A stretch of 5,502 bases of DNA from Nocardioides sp. (GTDB lineage: Bacteria; Actinomycetota; Actinomycetes; Propionibacteriales; Nocardioidaceae), in the NCBI GenBank assembly GCA_023252065.1, contig JAHEXO010000186.1:1-5502 (forward strand), written 5' to 3'. The notes beneath the pieces are model-generated. The model saw nothing but the letters and a program-made list of their open reading frames with translations, did not search any database and was not told the DNA's origin. Below, in pieces: positions 1 through 5,502 of the stretch. Made by a program: the position numbers and the translations under genes. Within the stretch, counting starts at the first letter, position 1. Each line of letters starts with the position of its first letter.

Positions 1-2584
1 CCCGTGCCTCGGGGACCAGCTCGCGGATGCGCGCAGCGGCCTTCTCGATCGACTGCACGCGGTTGTGGACGAAGAAGACCTGGCCCTCGCGCAGCAGCTC
101 GCGGCGGATCGCCGCCGACACGGTGCGGTCCTCGTAGGCGCCGACGTAGGTGAGCACCGGGTGCCGTTCCTCGGGCGGCGTGGTGATCGTCGACATCTCG
201 CGGATCCCGGTGATCGCCATCTCCAGCGTGCGCGGGATCGGGGTCGCACTCATCGACAGCACGTCGACCGACGTACGGAGCCGCTTCATCTGCTCCTTGT
301 GCTCGACGCCGAAGCGCTGCTCCTCGTCGACCACGATCAGGCCGAGGTCCTTGAGCCTGATGTCGGGGTTGAGCAGGCGGTGGGTGCCGATCACGATGTC
401 GACGCTGCCCTCGCGCAGCCCGTCGGTGACCTCGCGCGCCTCGCGGTCGGTCTGGAACCGGCTGAGCGCGCGGATCGTCACCGGGAACGCACCCATCCGC
501 TCGGCGAACGTGGAGTAGTGCTGCTGCACCAGCAGGGTGGTCGGCACCAGGACGGCGACCTGCTTGCCGTCCTGGACCACCTTGAACGCTGCACGCACCG
601 CGACCTCGGTCTTGCCGTAGCCCACGTCGCCGCAGACCAGCCGGTCCATCGGCACCGTGCGGCGCATGTCGGCCTTGACCTCCTCGACGGTGGTCAGCTG
701 GTCGGGGGTCTCGTGGAACGGGAACGCGTCCTCGAGCTCGCGCTGCCAGGGTGTGTCGGCCCCGAAGGCGAACCCCTGGGTGGCCTGGCGGGCGGCGTAG
801 AGCTTGATCAGCTCGGCCGCGATCTCGCGGACGGCCTTGCGGGCGCGGTTCTTGCGCTTGGACCAGTCGGCACCACCGAGCCGGTCGAGGCTGGGCTGCT
901 CCCCTCCGACGTAGCGGGTGACCTGGTCGAGGCTGTCGGCCGGGACGAAGAGCATGTCGGGCGGGCCGCCTCGTTTGGAGGCGCCGTACTCGAGGACGAG
1001 GTATTCCCGGGTGGCGCCGTGCACCTCGCGCTGGCGCATCTCGACGAAGCGACCGACGCCGTGCTGCTCGTGGACGACGTAGTCGCCCTTCTTCAGCTCC
1101 AGCGGGTCGATCTGCCGCTTGCGTCGGGTCGGCATCCGGCTCGCGTCGCGGGTGGCGCCGCGCTGGCCGGAGAGGTCGTCGCCGGTGACCAGGGCCAGGC
1201 CGAGGCGGTCGTCGACGAAGCCGTGGGCGAGGGTCGCACAGGTCACCGTGACGATGCCGGTCTCGAGCGGGACGTCGGCGTCGGGCTCGACCAGCCGGGC
1301 GGCGACGTCGTGCTCGGCCAGGACCTCGACCATGCGCTGGGCCGGCCCGTGACCGGGGTGGGAGACCACGACGCGGTGGCCCGCGGCCAACCAGCCGCGC
1401 AGATCGGTGACGGCGCGCTCGAAGTCGCCGCGGTAGCCCTCGACGGCGCTCGCCGCCACGGTGCGACCCTCGCCGCCGAGCAGCTCGTCGTCGAGGCCGA
1501 ACGGACTGACCGTCCACCAGGCCAGGCCGACCTCCCGGGCATGGGCGCGGACGTCGTCGAGCTCGCGGTAGGAGGCTGCGCCGAGGTCGATCGGCGCCTG
1601 TCCCCCACCGGCCGCCGCTGCCCAGGACGCGCCGAGGAACTCCTCGCTCGTGGCCACGAGGTCGTGGGCCCGACTGCGGACGCGCTCGGGGTCGACCACG
1701 AGGACCTGGGTGTCGGCTGGCATCACGTCGACGAGGAGCTCGAGGTGGTCGACCAGCGCTGGAGCCAGGGACTCCATGCCCTCGACAGCGATGCCGGCGG
1801 CCATCTTGGAGGTCATCTCGGCGAGCTGCGGGTGCCGCTCTCCCAGGGCGGCGGCCCGGCGTCGTACGTCGTCGGTGAGGAGGAGCTCGCGGCACGGCGG
1901 CGCCCAGAGCCGCTCGGCCTTGTCGATCGTGCGCTGGTCGGCGACCGCGAACGAGCGGACCTCGTCGACCTCGTCGCCCCAGAACTCCACCCGGATCGGG
2001 TGCTGCTCGGTCGGCGGGAAGACGTCGACCAGGCCGCCGCGGACGGCGAACTCGCCGCGCTTCTCCACCAGGTCGACACGGGTGTATGCCGCGTCGGCGA
2101 GGCGGCGGGTCACGTCGTCGAGGTCTGCGGTCTGGCCGACGACCAGCTCGACCGGCTCAAGGTCGCCCAGCCCGGCCACCTGGGGCTGGAGGATCGAGCG
2201 CACCGGCGCGACCACGACCTGGAGCGGGCCCGTGCTCGCGTCGACGCCGGGGTGACGCAGCCGGCGCAGCACGGCCAGTCGGCGCCCGACGGTGTCGCTG
2301 CGCGGGCTGAGCCGCTCGTGGGGCAGGGTCTCCCAGCTCGGGTAGAGGGCCACCGCTGCCGGGTCGACCAGCGACCCGATCTCGGCGGTGAGCTCCTCGG
2401 CCTCGCGGCCGGTGGCGGTGACCAGCAGGACGGTGCGTCCGGCGCGTACCAGACCGTCGACCAGGAACGGCCGGATGCCGGCCGGCGCGGTCAGGTCGAG
2501 TCGACCGGGCCGGGGCGCCTCGGCGAGGGCTTCGGCGAGGACCGGCTCGCCCAGGACGGCGTCGGAGAGAGCGGAGAGGAACAC
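1..2584 (-). CDS. mfd: Transcription-repair coupling factor Mfd (3' end outside window)
   Basis: Mfd is a cytoplasmic ATP-dependent DNA translocase. It removes RNA polymerase stalled at lesions and recruits UvrA for nucleotide excision repair. About 861 codons are visible, with an unbroken frame, of roughly 1150-1230 usual for the family. The N-terminal UvrB-like module has TATGRE at residues 56-61 and PSWETLPHERLSP at 82-94. The CarD-like RNA polymerase interaction domain begins near LKKGDYVVHEQHGVGRFV (497-514). The RecG-like helicase part has the Walker A GDVGYGKT (652-659), the DEEQ box (753-756) and motif III MSATPIPRT (778-786). The visible part stops within helicase lobe 2 (RELVPEAR); the UvrA-binding C-terminus is missing. 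I chose the GTG at 2584 because MFLSALSDAVLGEPVLAEAL then lines up residue for residue with actinobacterial Mfd N-termini as I recall them, and GAAAGG lies 13 nt upstream. In-frame GTGs at 2674, 2692 and 2698 add sequence unlike Mfd. Confidence 0.97.
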   Translation of the reverse strand, partial: MFLSALSDAVLGEPVLAEALAEAPRPGRLDLTAPAGIRPFLVDGLVRAGRTVLLVTATGREAEELTAEIGSLVDPAAVALYPSWETLPHERLSPRSDTVGRRLAVLRRLRHPGVDASTGPLQVVVAPVRSILQPQVAGLGDLEPVELVVGQTADLDDVTRRLADAAYTRVDLVEKRGEFAVRGGLVDVFPPTEQHPIRVEFWGDEVDEVRSFAVADQRTIDKAERLWAPPCRELLLTDDVRRRAAALGERHPQLAEMTSKMAAGIAVEGMESLAPALVDHLELLVDVMPADTQVLVVDPERVRSRAHDLVATSEEFLGASWAAAAGGGQAPIDLGAASYRELDDVRAHAREVGLAWWTVSPFGLDDELLGGEGRTVAASAVEGYRGDFERAVTDLRGWLAAGHRVVVSHPGHGPAQRMVEVLAEHDVAARLVEPDADVPLETGIVTVTCATLAHGFVDDRLGLALVTGDDLSGQRGATRDASRMPTRRKRQIDPLELKKGDYVVHEQHGVGRFVEMRQREVHGATREYLVLEYGASKRGGPPDMLFVPADSLDQVTRYVGGEQPSLDRLGGADWSKRKNRARKAVREIAAELIKLYAARQATQGFAFGADTPWQRELEDAFPFHETPDQLTTVEEVKADMRRTVPMDRLVCGDVGYGKTEVAVRAAFKVVQDGKQVAVLVPTTLLVQQHYSTFAERMGAFPVTIRALSRFQTDREAREVTDGLREGSVDIVIGTHRLLNPDIRLKDLGLIVVDEEQRFGVEHKEQMKRLRTSVDVLSMSATPIPRTLEMAITGIREMSTITTPPEERHPVLTYVGAYEDRTVSAAIRRELLREGQVFFVHNRVQSIEKAAARIRELVPEAR

Positions 2585-2597
2585 GAGGGGGTGGAGA

Positions 2598-2603
2598 CCT
2601 TTC
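2598..2603 (-). promoter_or_regulatory. Candidate ribosome binding site for mfd
   Basis: On the minus strand GAAAGG lies 13 nt before the GTG at 2584. The spacing is longer than ideal, but none of the other candidate starts (GTG at 2674, 2692, 2698) has a purine-rich site in front. It supports the chosen start only modestly. Confidence 0.35.
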
Positions 2604-2634
2604 GAGGGAATGGCGGAGCTCTGGGCGACGCAGC

Positions 2635-2644
2635 ACGAGAGCCC
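2635..2644. repeat. 10-bp direct repeat, copy 1 (ACGAGAGCCC)
   Basis: This perfect decamer recurs in the same orientation at 2681-2690, 46 bp away. The two copies flank the GC-rich hairpin in the paralog B to mfd gap; this copy overlaps the hairpin arm. It could be an operator half-site or chance. Confidence 0.35.
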
Positions 2645-2665
2645 CCGCCCGGCGTCGGGAGGGGG
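2642..2665 (-). terminator. GC-rich hairpin between paralog B and mfd
   Basis: The two arms are 2642-2651 and 2656-2665, with a 4-nt loop. They pair over 10 positions with a single internal mismatch (CCCCC and CCCG against CGGG and GGGGG). It starts 46 bp downstream of the stop of paralog B and lies 57 bp upstream of the mfd start. No T-run follows on the minus strand, so a classic intrinsic terminator is not shown. Actinobacteria often use stem-loops without a U tract, so it may end the upstream operon. If mfd is transcribed from the candidate -10 at 2676-2681, the hairpin would instead lie in the mfd 5' leader. Confidence 0.45.
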
Positions 2666-2675
2666 TGGCCCCACG

Positions 2676-2681
2676 AGTCTA
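2676..2681 (-). promoter_or_regulatory. Candidate -10 element for mfd
   Basis: The minus strand reads TAGACT, which fits the TAnnnT actinobacterial -10 consensus. It lies in the 127-bp gap before mfd and would give a leader of roughly 85 nt. I see no convincing -35 at 17-18 bp upstream, so this is a weak call based on one hexamer and its position. Confidence 0.22.
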
Positions 2682-2690
2682 CGAGAGCCC
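2681..2690. repeat. 10-bp direct repeat, copy 2 (ACGAGAGCCC)
   Basis: This is the second copy of the decamer at 2635-2644. On the minus strand it reads GGGCTCTCGT and abuts the candidate -10 TAGACT, sharing one base with it. A bound protein here could affect mfd transcription, but that is speculation. Confidence 0.35.
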
Positions 2691-2711
2691 ACCGACACCC
2701 TTCGCGAGACG

Positions 2712-3236
2712 TCAGCCGGCACCGGCCGCCGTCTGCAGGCGCACCAGCACGGAGTCGTCGCGGAAGGTGGCGGAGCCCTGCGCGGCCACCGTCTGCAGCA
2801 AGGTCACCAGGGCGCCGGAGTAGGCCTGGGCCGCGTCGGCGCGGGCCACCAGCGAGAAGTGCCACGGGTGCACCGACACCGCCCGGCAGGCGCGTTCGGC
2901 GCGCTGGGCGCCCGGCAGCACGCGGCTCGCCCATTGCGCCATCAGGTCGGCCAGGTGGAGCTGCTGCACGCCGTGTGTGGTCCGCATCGCCGGCTGCACG
3001 TAGACCGACAGCGGGCCCATCCGGCGTTCGGAGAGAGCCGAGGCCTGACGCAGCCCCTCCTCGCAGGAGGACACGACGGCCGTCTCGTGCGCCCGGTCGC
3101 GGGTGTCGACGGACCACGCGGCGCCGGCGAGGACCACCGCGGCGAGGAGCACGAGTGCCCAGATGATCCGGGCCGGCCGCCCGCGGGGCGACTCGCCGAC
3201 GTCGAGCACATCAGGAACGGGAGCGTTGTCCGCCAT
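2712..3236 (-). CDS. Single-pass membrane protein of unknown function, paralog B
   Basis: The protein has 174 residues and I do not recognise a named family. A short acidic and proline-containing N-terminus with basic residues (RGRPAR, 18-23) precedes one hydrophobic segment at about 24-41. This suggests an N-in anchor with about 130 residues outside the membrane. The outer domain is rich in Ala and Arg and probably helical. It carries Cys58 and Cys117, which could form a disulfide, and the motif RAVSVHPWHFSLVAR around PWHF at 124-127. Residues 41-171 align without gaps to residues 58-188 of the gene just upstream, with about 56 identical positions of 131 by hand count. It starts with ATG 28 bp after the stop of paralog A, so co-transcription is likely. 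No good Shine-Dalgarno site is visible; GAGG sits almost against the ATG. The stop is TGA at 2712-2714. Function unknown. Confidence 0.85.
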   Translation of the reverse strand: MADNAPVPDVLDVGESPRGRPARIIWALVLLAAVVLAGAAWSVDTRDRAHETAVVSSCEEGLRQASALSERRMGPLSVYVQPAMRTTHGVQQLHLADLMAQWASRVLPGAQRAERACRAVSVHPWHFSLVARADAAQAYSGALVTLLQTVAAQGSATFRDDSVLVRLQTAAGAG

Positions 3237-3250
3237 GCCTCAGTGTGGGC
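3237..3250 (-). repeat. 14-nt leader repeat directly upstream of paralog B
   Basis: This segment directly abuts the ATG of paralog B. It matches 12 of 14 bases with 3860-3873, which sits one base from the GTG of paralog A. The shared minus-strand form is GCSCACACTGRGGC. It is either a relic of the gene duplication or a conserved translation-initiation element. Confidence 0.55.
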
Positions 3251-3264
3251 CTGATCGACCCGGT

Positions 3265-3858
3265 TCAGAAAGGGTCGGCGTTCACCGGGATCGCGGCCGC
3301 CTCGCGGAGCCGCTGGAGGTCGGCGCCGTCGTGGTAGTAACGACGGCCCCGGTCGGCGACCGCGCGTATCCGCGCGGCGAACGCAGCGGAGTACGCCGTG
3401 GTCGCGCGTTGCCGCGCGACGAGGGCGAAGTGCCACGGCCGGACCGACACCGCCTGGCACACCCGGTCGGCGCGCTCGACGTCGCGCAGCACCCTCCGGG
3501 CCGGGAGGGCCATGTCGTCCGCCAATCGCCCGTGCTGGGCTCCGATGGTCACCGACAGGGCCGGGTCGAGGTAGTCGGCCATCGCCATCAGCCGCAGGTC
3601 CGCGAACGCCACGGCGCTCTGCAGGTCGCTACGACACGCCTCGAGCGCCCTGGTCTCGCGGACGCGCTCCTGCCGGTCGACGTACCACCCGGCGGTGCCG
3701 ACGACGGCCACCAGGACGAGCGCGACCACCAGCCACCGCGGCGGCCGCCAAGCCGGCAGGGGCTCGACCTCGAGGACCTCGTCGTCCGGCTCGGGGCGGC
3801 TTTCACGCCGCCCGAGCCGCACGGGCTCGTCGCCGAGCAGCTCGCGGTCGGGGCTCAC
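3265..3858 (-). CDS. Single-pass membrane protein of unknown function, paralog A
   Basis: The protein has 197 residues and no family I can name. The first 40 residues are charged and likely cytoplasmic, ending in WRPPRW. A hydrophobic segment follows at about 42-57, and the remaining 140 residues are predicted outside. Cys75 and Cys134 and the PWHF motif (141-144, within AVSVRPWHFALVAR) match those of paralog B, as do a QH/QQ and LAD stretch near 108-114. The C-terminal part is Arg/Ala-rich with DLQRLREAAA. Its cytoplasmic tail is about 18 residues longer than that of B, and it has a short C-terminal extension ending NADPF. The start is a GTG at 3856-3858, only 15 bp after the transglycosylase stop, so the two are probably one operon. 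A membrane-tethered accessory to the transglycosylase is possible but is inferred from position only. Confidence 0.85.
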   Translation of the reverse strand: MSPDRELLGDEPVRLGRRESRPEPDDEVLEVEPLPAWRPPRWLVVALVLVAVVGTAGWYVDRQERVRETRALEACRSDLQSAVAFADLRLMAMADYLDPALSVTIGAQHGRLADDMALPARRVLRDVERADRVCQAVSVRPWHFALVARQRATTAYSAAFAARIRAVADRGRRYYHDGADLQRLREAAAIPVNADPF

Positions 3859-3859
3859 T

Positions 3860-3873
3860 GCCCCAGTGTGCGC
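3860..3873 (-). repeat. 14-nt leader repeat directly upstream of paralog A
   Basis: This is the partner of 3237-3250, differing at two positions. It fills nearly the whole 15-bp gap between the transglycosylase stop codon (3874-3876) and the GTG start of paralog A. It contains GGGG close to the start rather than a well-spaced Shine-Dalgarno site. Confidence 0.55.
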
Positions 3874-4632
3874 TCAGGAGTCACGCGTTGCGTAGGCCTG
3901 CGCCGCGGCGTAAACCGAGCGGACGTAGTCGGCGGAGTGGTTGTAGGAGTAGATCGCGGCCGACCAGCCCGGGCCCGTGGACAGGTCGCCGCCGGAGGCA
4001 CAGAGGTAGCGCGCGGCCGCCACCGCCGCGTCGTCGATGTCCTGGGGGTCGGCGCGGCCGTCACCGTCGCCGTCGGCCGCCCACTGCTTCCAGGTCGACG
4101 GGATGAACTGCATCGGTCCGAGGGCGCGGGCCCAGCCGCCGGACGCGTCGGGGATGGCCGCGATCTTGTTGCCGCCGTCGAGCGAGGGACCGGTGATCGG
4201 CGCGCTCGGGGTCCCGTCGGCCTGCAGGGTGCGGCCGTCGATGGTGCCCTGCTGCGACTCGACCCAGCCGACGCCGGCCAGCGTGGTCCAGCCGAGGTGG
4301 CACCCCGGGTCCTGCTCCGCCTCGAGCAGGGTGGCGGCGCCGTAGGCACGCACCGCAGCCGTCGGTACGCCGGTCGCGGCAGCCGTGTGGGCCACCCACT
4401 GCGGGCTCACCGCCACGGTGTGGCCGGACCCTCCGGACGTGGCGCCCGGTCGTGCCGAGGGGCCGTCGGCTGACGTCGGGGCGGCCGCCACCCTGGCCCG
4501 CATCGGCACCGCCAGCAGCGGTGGCGCGGGCCGGGTCTGCACGTAGAGCCCGACGCTGACCAGCGTGACCAGGATCGCCCCGCCGACGAGCCAGGCGGCT
4601 CGATGGACGCGGCCGTGCTGGGCGTCGGTCAT
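3874..4632 (-). CDS. Membrane-anchored lytic murein transglycosylase (MltB/SLT_2-like)
   Basis: The enzyme is predicted to cleave the MurNAc-GlcNAc bond of peptidoglycan non-hydrolytically, outside the membrane. Of its 252 residues, 12-31 form a signal anchor, and about 45-72 are an Ala/Pro/Ser/Gly linker. The catalytic domain fills the rest. GVGWVESQQG (120-129) holds the likely catalytic Glu125. GPMQFIPSTW (172-181) is the signature of the family. AIYSYNHSADYV (226-237) carries the conserved YN. DGDGDGRADPQDIDD (187-201) resembles a calcium-binding loop, as commonly seen in actinobacterial members. Cys111 and Cys211 may form a disulfide. The ATG at 4632 is the only plausible start; GGAGGA lies 14 nt upstream. 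The serpin gene is 103 bp upstream, and the two paralogous membrane proteins follow closely. Length and motif set look complete, so it is probably active. Confidence 0.93.
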   Translation of the reverse strand: MTDAQHGRVHRAAWLVGGAILVTLVSVGLYVQTRPAPPLLAVPMRARVAAAPTSADGPSARPGATSGGSGHTVAVSPQWVAHTAAATGVPTAAVRAYGAATLLEAEQDPGCHLGWTTLAGVGWVESQQGTIDGRTLQADGTPSAPITGPSLDGGNKIAAIPDASGGWARALGPMQFIPSTWKQWAADGDGDGRADPQDIDDAAVAAARYLCASGGDLSTGPGWSAAIYSYNHSADYVRSVYAAAQAYATRDS

Positions 4633-4646
4633 GGGGATCGTGAGGG

Positions 4647-4652
4647 TCCTCC
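4647..4652 (-). promoter_or_regulatory. Candidate Shine-Dalgarno for the transglycosylase
   Basis: The minus strand reads GGAGGA, a strong anti-16S match, 14 nt before the ATG at 4632. The spacing is longer than optimal, but no in-frame start codon lies nearer to it, so the ATG is kept. Confidence 0.4.
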
Positions 4653-4707
4653 GTGCTGGATGGGACTTCCGACGCAGAGCCTAGACAGCCGCCGGGCTCC
4701 CGCCCTC

Positions 4708-4731
4708 ATCAGCGACGACGTGGTGGCTGAT
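4708..4731 (-). terminator. Possible hairpin just downstream of the serpin
   Basis: ATCAGC (4708-4713) and GCTGAT (4726-4731) form a perfect 6-bp inverted repeat around a 12-nt loop that can pair partly. It begins four bases after the serpin TGA (4736-4738) on the minus strand. There is no T-run after it, and the stem is short, so it is only a possible terminator. Just beyond it, minus-strand TAGGCT (4678-4683) could be a -10 for the transglycosylase operon, but no -35 is evident. Confidence 0.3.
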
Positions 4732-4735
4732 CGAG

Positions 4736-5502
4736 TCAGGAAGGATCGGCGACGCGGCCCACGAACAGCGGGGTGCCGTGGGCCGTGTCGTGGATCGCGA
4801 AGAGGAACGGGCGGTCCAGCACCAGCGTCTCGGGGTTGGCCTGTCCGCTGGTCGCACCCATCACCACCGCGGTGGCCGCGGCTGCCTCGGTGCCCTGCTC
4901 GTCGACCGCGACGAACGTCTGGTGCAGGGCGTGGGCGACGTAGAGGCGTTCGTCGTTGGTCATGGCCGAGAAGTCGGCACGCTTCGGGTCGAAGGCCAGG
5001 GTCATCCCCAGCTCCTGGAGGGGCTGGGTGAGCGAGGAGTCGACCCGGAAGGTCCACCGGGGCATCGACAGGTGGACCGGGGTCCCGTCAGGCTGGGTGC
5101 CGAGGTCGTCGAGCAGCTCGCGCAAGGCAAGCCGCTCGTCACCCTGGGCCAGGGCGACAGTCATCGCGAGCCGACGACCGGCGTAGTCGAGGCGGGCGCC
5201 GCGGTAGTGCGCTCCGGCGACGTAGGAGGCGTTGTCGGCCGAGGTCATCATCTCGACGCCGACGCTGTTCGCCGGAGTGACGTGGAACTGCTTGCGGGTC
5301 GTGCTCTGCTCGTCGAAGGCCGTGTCCCAGGGGGCCTTGAAGTAGAGGGCGTCGACGAGCACCAGCCTCGTGAGCTGGTCGACCGACCCCTGCGGGAGGA
5401 TCTGCGGGATCCGGTCGTGGGTCTGCTCGGCGGTCCAGCCGTTGATAGCCGACCGGGCGGCCTCGGGCGCCGTGCGGAAGTCCACGGCGCGCATCCCCGC
5501 GC
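4736..5502 (-). CDS. Serpin-family serine protease inhibitor (5' end outside window)
   Basis: Serpins trap proteases by a suicide mechanism in which the cleaved reactive loop inserts into a beta sheet. About 255 C-terminal residues of a usual 370-420 are present; the frame is open to the right edge, so the first in-window ATG at 5494 is internal. Numbered from that ATG, INGWTAEQTHDRI (17-29) and YFKAPW (51-56) match conserved serpin core segments. The hinge EQGTEAAAATA (199-209) has Thr at P14 and Ala at P12-P9, typical of inhibitory members. LVLDRPFLFAI (224-234) fits the PROSITE serpin signature (PS00284) as I recall it, and FVGRV is the usual C-terminal strand. Counting from the hinge puts the scissile bond at Thr215-Ser216. 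The shutter Asn in the NxxYFKGxW-type segment is Asp48 here, while the shutter His (His191) is kept. A secretion or lipoprotein signal would lie outside the window. Confidence 0.94.
   Translation of the reverse strand, partial: AGMRAVDFRTAPEAARSAINGWTAEQTHDRIPQILPQGSVDQLTRLVLVDALYFKAPWDTAFDEQSTTRKQFHVTPANSVGVEMMTSADNASYVAGAHYRGARLDYAGRRLAMTVALAQGDERLALRELLDDLGTQPDGTPVHLSMPRWTFRVDSSLTQPLQELGMTLAFDPKRADFSAMTNDERLYVAHALHQTFVAVDEQGTEAAAATAVVMGATSGQANPETLVLDRPFLFAIHDTAHGTPLFVGRVADPS

Noticed and set aside
2491..3117. A minus-strand open frame overlapping the ends of paralog B and mfd.
   Set aside because: It is in a different frame from both. Its Pro/Arg/Gly-rich translation is typical of frame-shifted high-GC coding DNA, and paralog B is confirmed by its alignment to paralog A.
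65..3166. A 1033-codon open frame on the plus strand.
   Set aside because: It lies codon-in-register antisense to mfd, where plus-strand stops would need TTA, CTA or TCA codons in mfd. Those are very rare at this GC content, so the open frame is expected. Its translation shows no recognisable domain, while the minus strand gives a clear Mfd.
2388..3254. A 288-codon plus-strand open frame spanning the B-mfd gap.
   Set aside because: It is a GC-driven shadow crossing two minus-strand genes, with a low-complexity Arg/Gly/His translation and no homologous motif.
3103..4473. A 456-codon open frame on the plus strand.
   Set aside because: It is antisense to paralogs A and B and the transglycosylase, is rich in Arg, Gly and Ala, and shows no domain. 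The minus-strand genes have membrane segments and family motifs.
4678..4683. Minus-strand TAGGCT as a promoter -10 for the transglycosylase.
   Set aside because: It fits TAnnnT, but no -35-like hexamer occurs at the right distance, and such hexamers occur by chance. It is mentioned with the nearby hairpin but not given its own feature.
4603..5186. Plus-strand open frames opposite the serpin and the serpin-transglycosylase gap.
   Set aside because: The serpin on the minus strand carries its family signature in order. The opposite-strand translations are Arg/Ser-rich with no domain.

Overview
The window is very GC-rich. Its coding bias and protein styles (an Mfd with the actinobacterial N-terminus, and an MltB/SLT_2-type transglycosylase of the kind common in high-GC Gram-positives) point to an actinomycete. 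Nocardioides or a relative is my best guess, inferred only from the sequence. Every gene I can support lies on the minus strand, so transcription runs from the right edge (5502) to the left edge (1).

In transcription order the window holds five genes. First is the C-terminal two thirds of a serpin (4736-5502, 5' end outside the window). Second is a membrane-anchored lytic transglycosylase (3874-4632). Third and fourth are two adjacent, mutually paralogous single-pass membrane proteins of unknown function (3265-3858 and 2712-3236). Fifth is mfd, the transcription-repair coupling factor, whose first about 861 codons are present (1-2584) and whose C-terminus lies beyond the left edge. Gaps are 103 bp (serpin to transglycosylase), 15 bp (transglycosylase to paralog A), 28 bp (A to B) and 127 bp (B to mfd). 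The transglycosylase and the two paralogs look like one operon. The serpin may be read with them or separately. mfd probably has its own promoter.

The four genes upstream of mfd share a theme: all are predicted to act outside or at the membrane. They are a suicide protease inhibitor, a peptidoglycan-cleaving enzyme and two tethered proteins with conserved cysteines. Whether they cooperate is inference. mfd is a cytoplasmic DNA-repair housekeeping gene and is probably only a neighbour.

The most interesting item is the tandem pair. It aligns without gaps over about 131 residues and shares a central PWHF motif and two cysteines. A near-identical 14-nt leader precedes both start codons, so the duplication appears to include the translation start region. 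There are no RNA genes, mobile elements, CRISPR arrays or long non-coding stretches. The very long plus-strand open frame across mfd is an antisense shadow.
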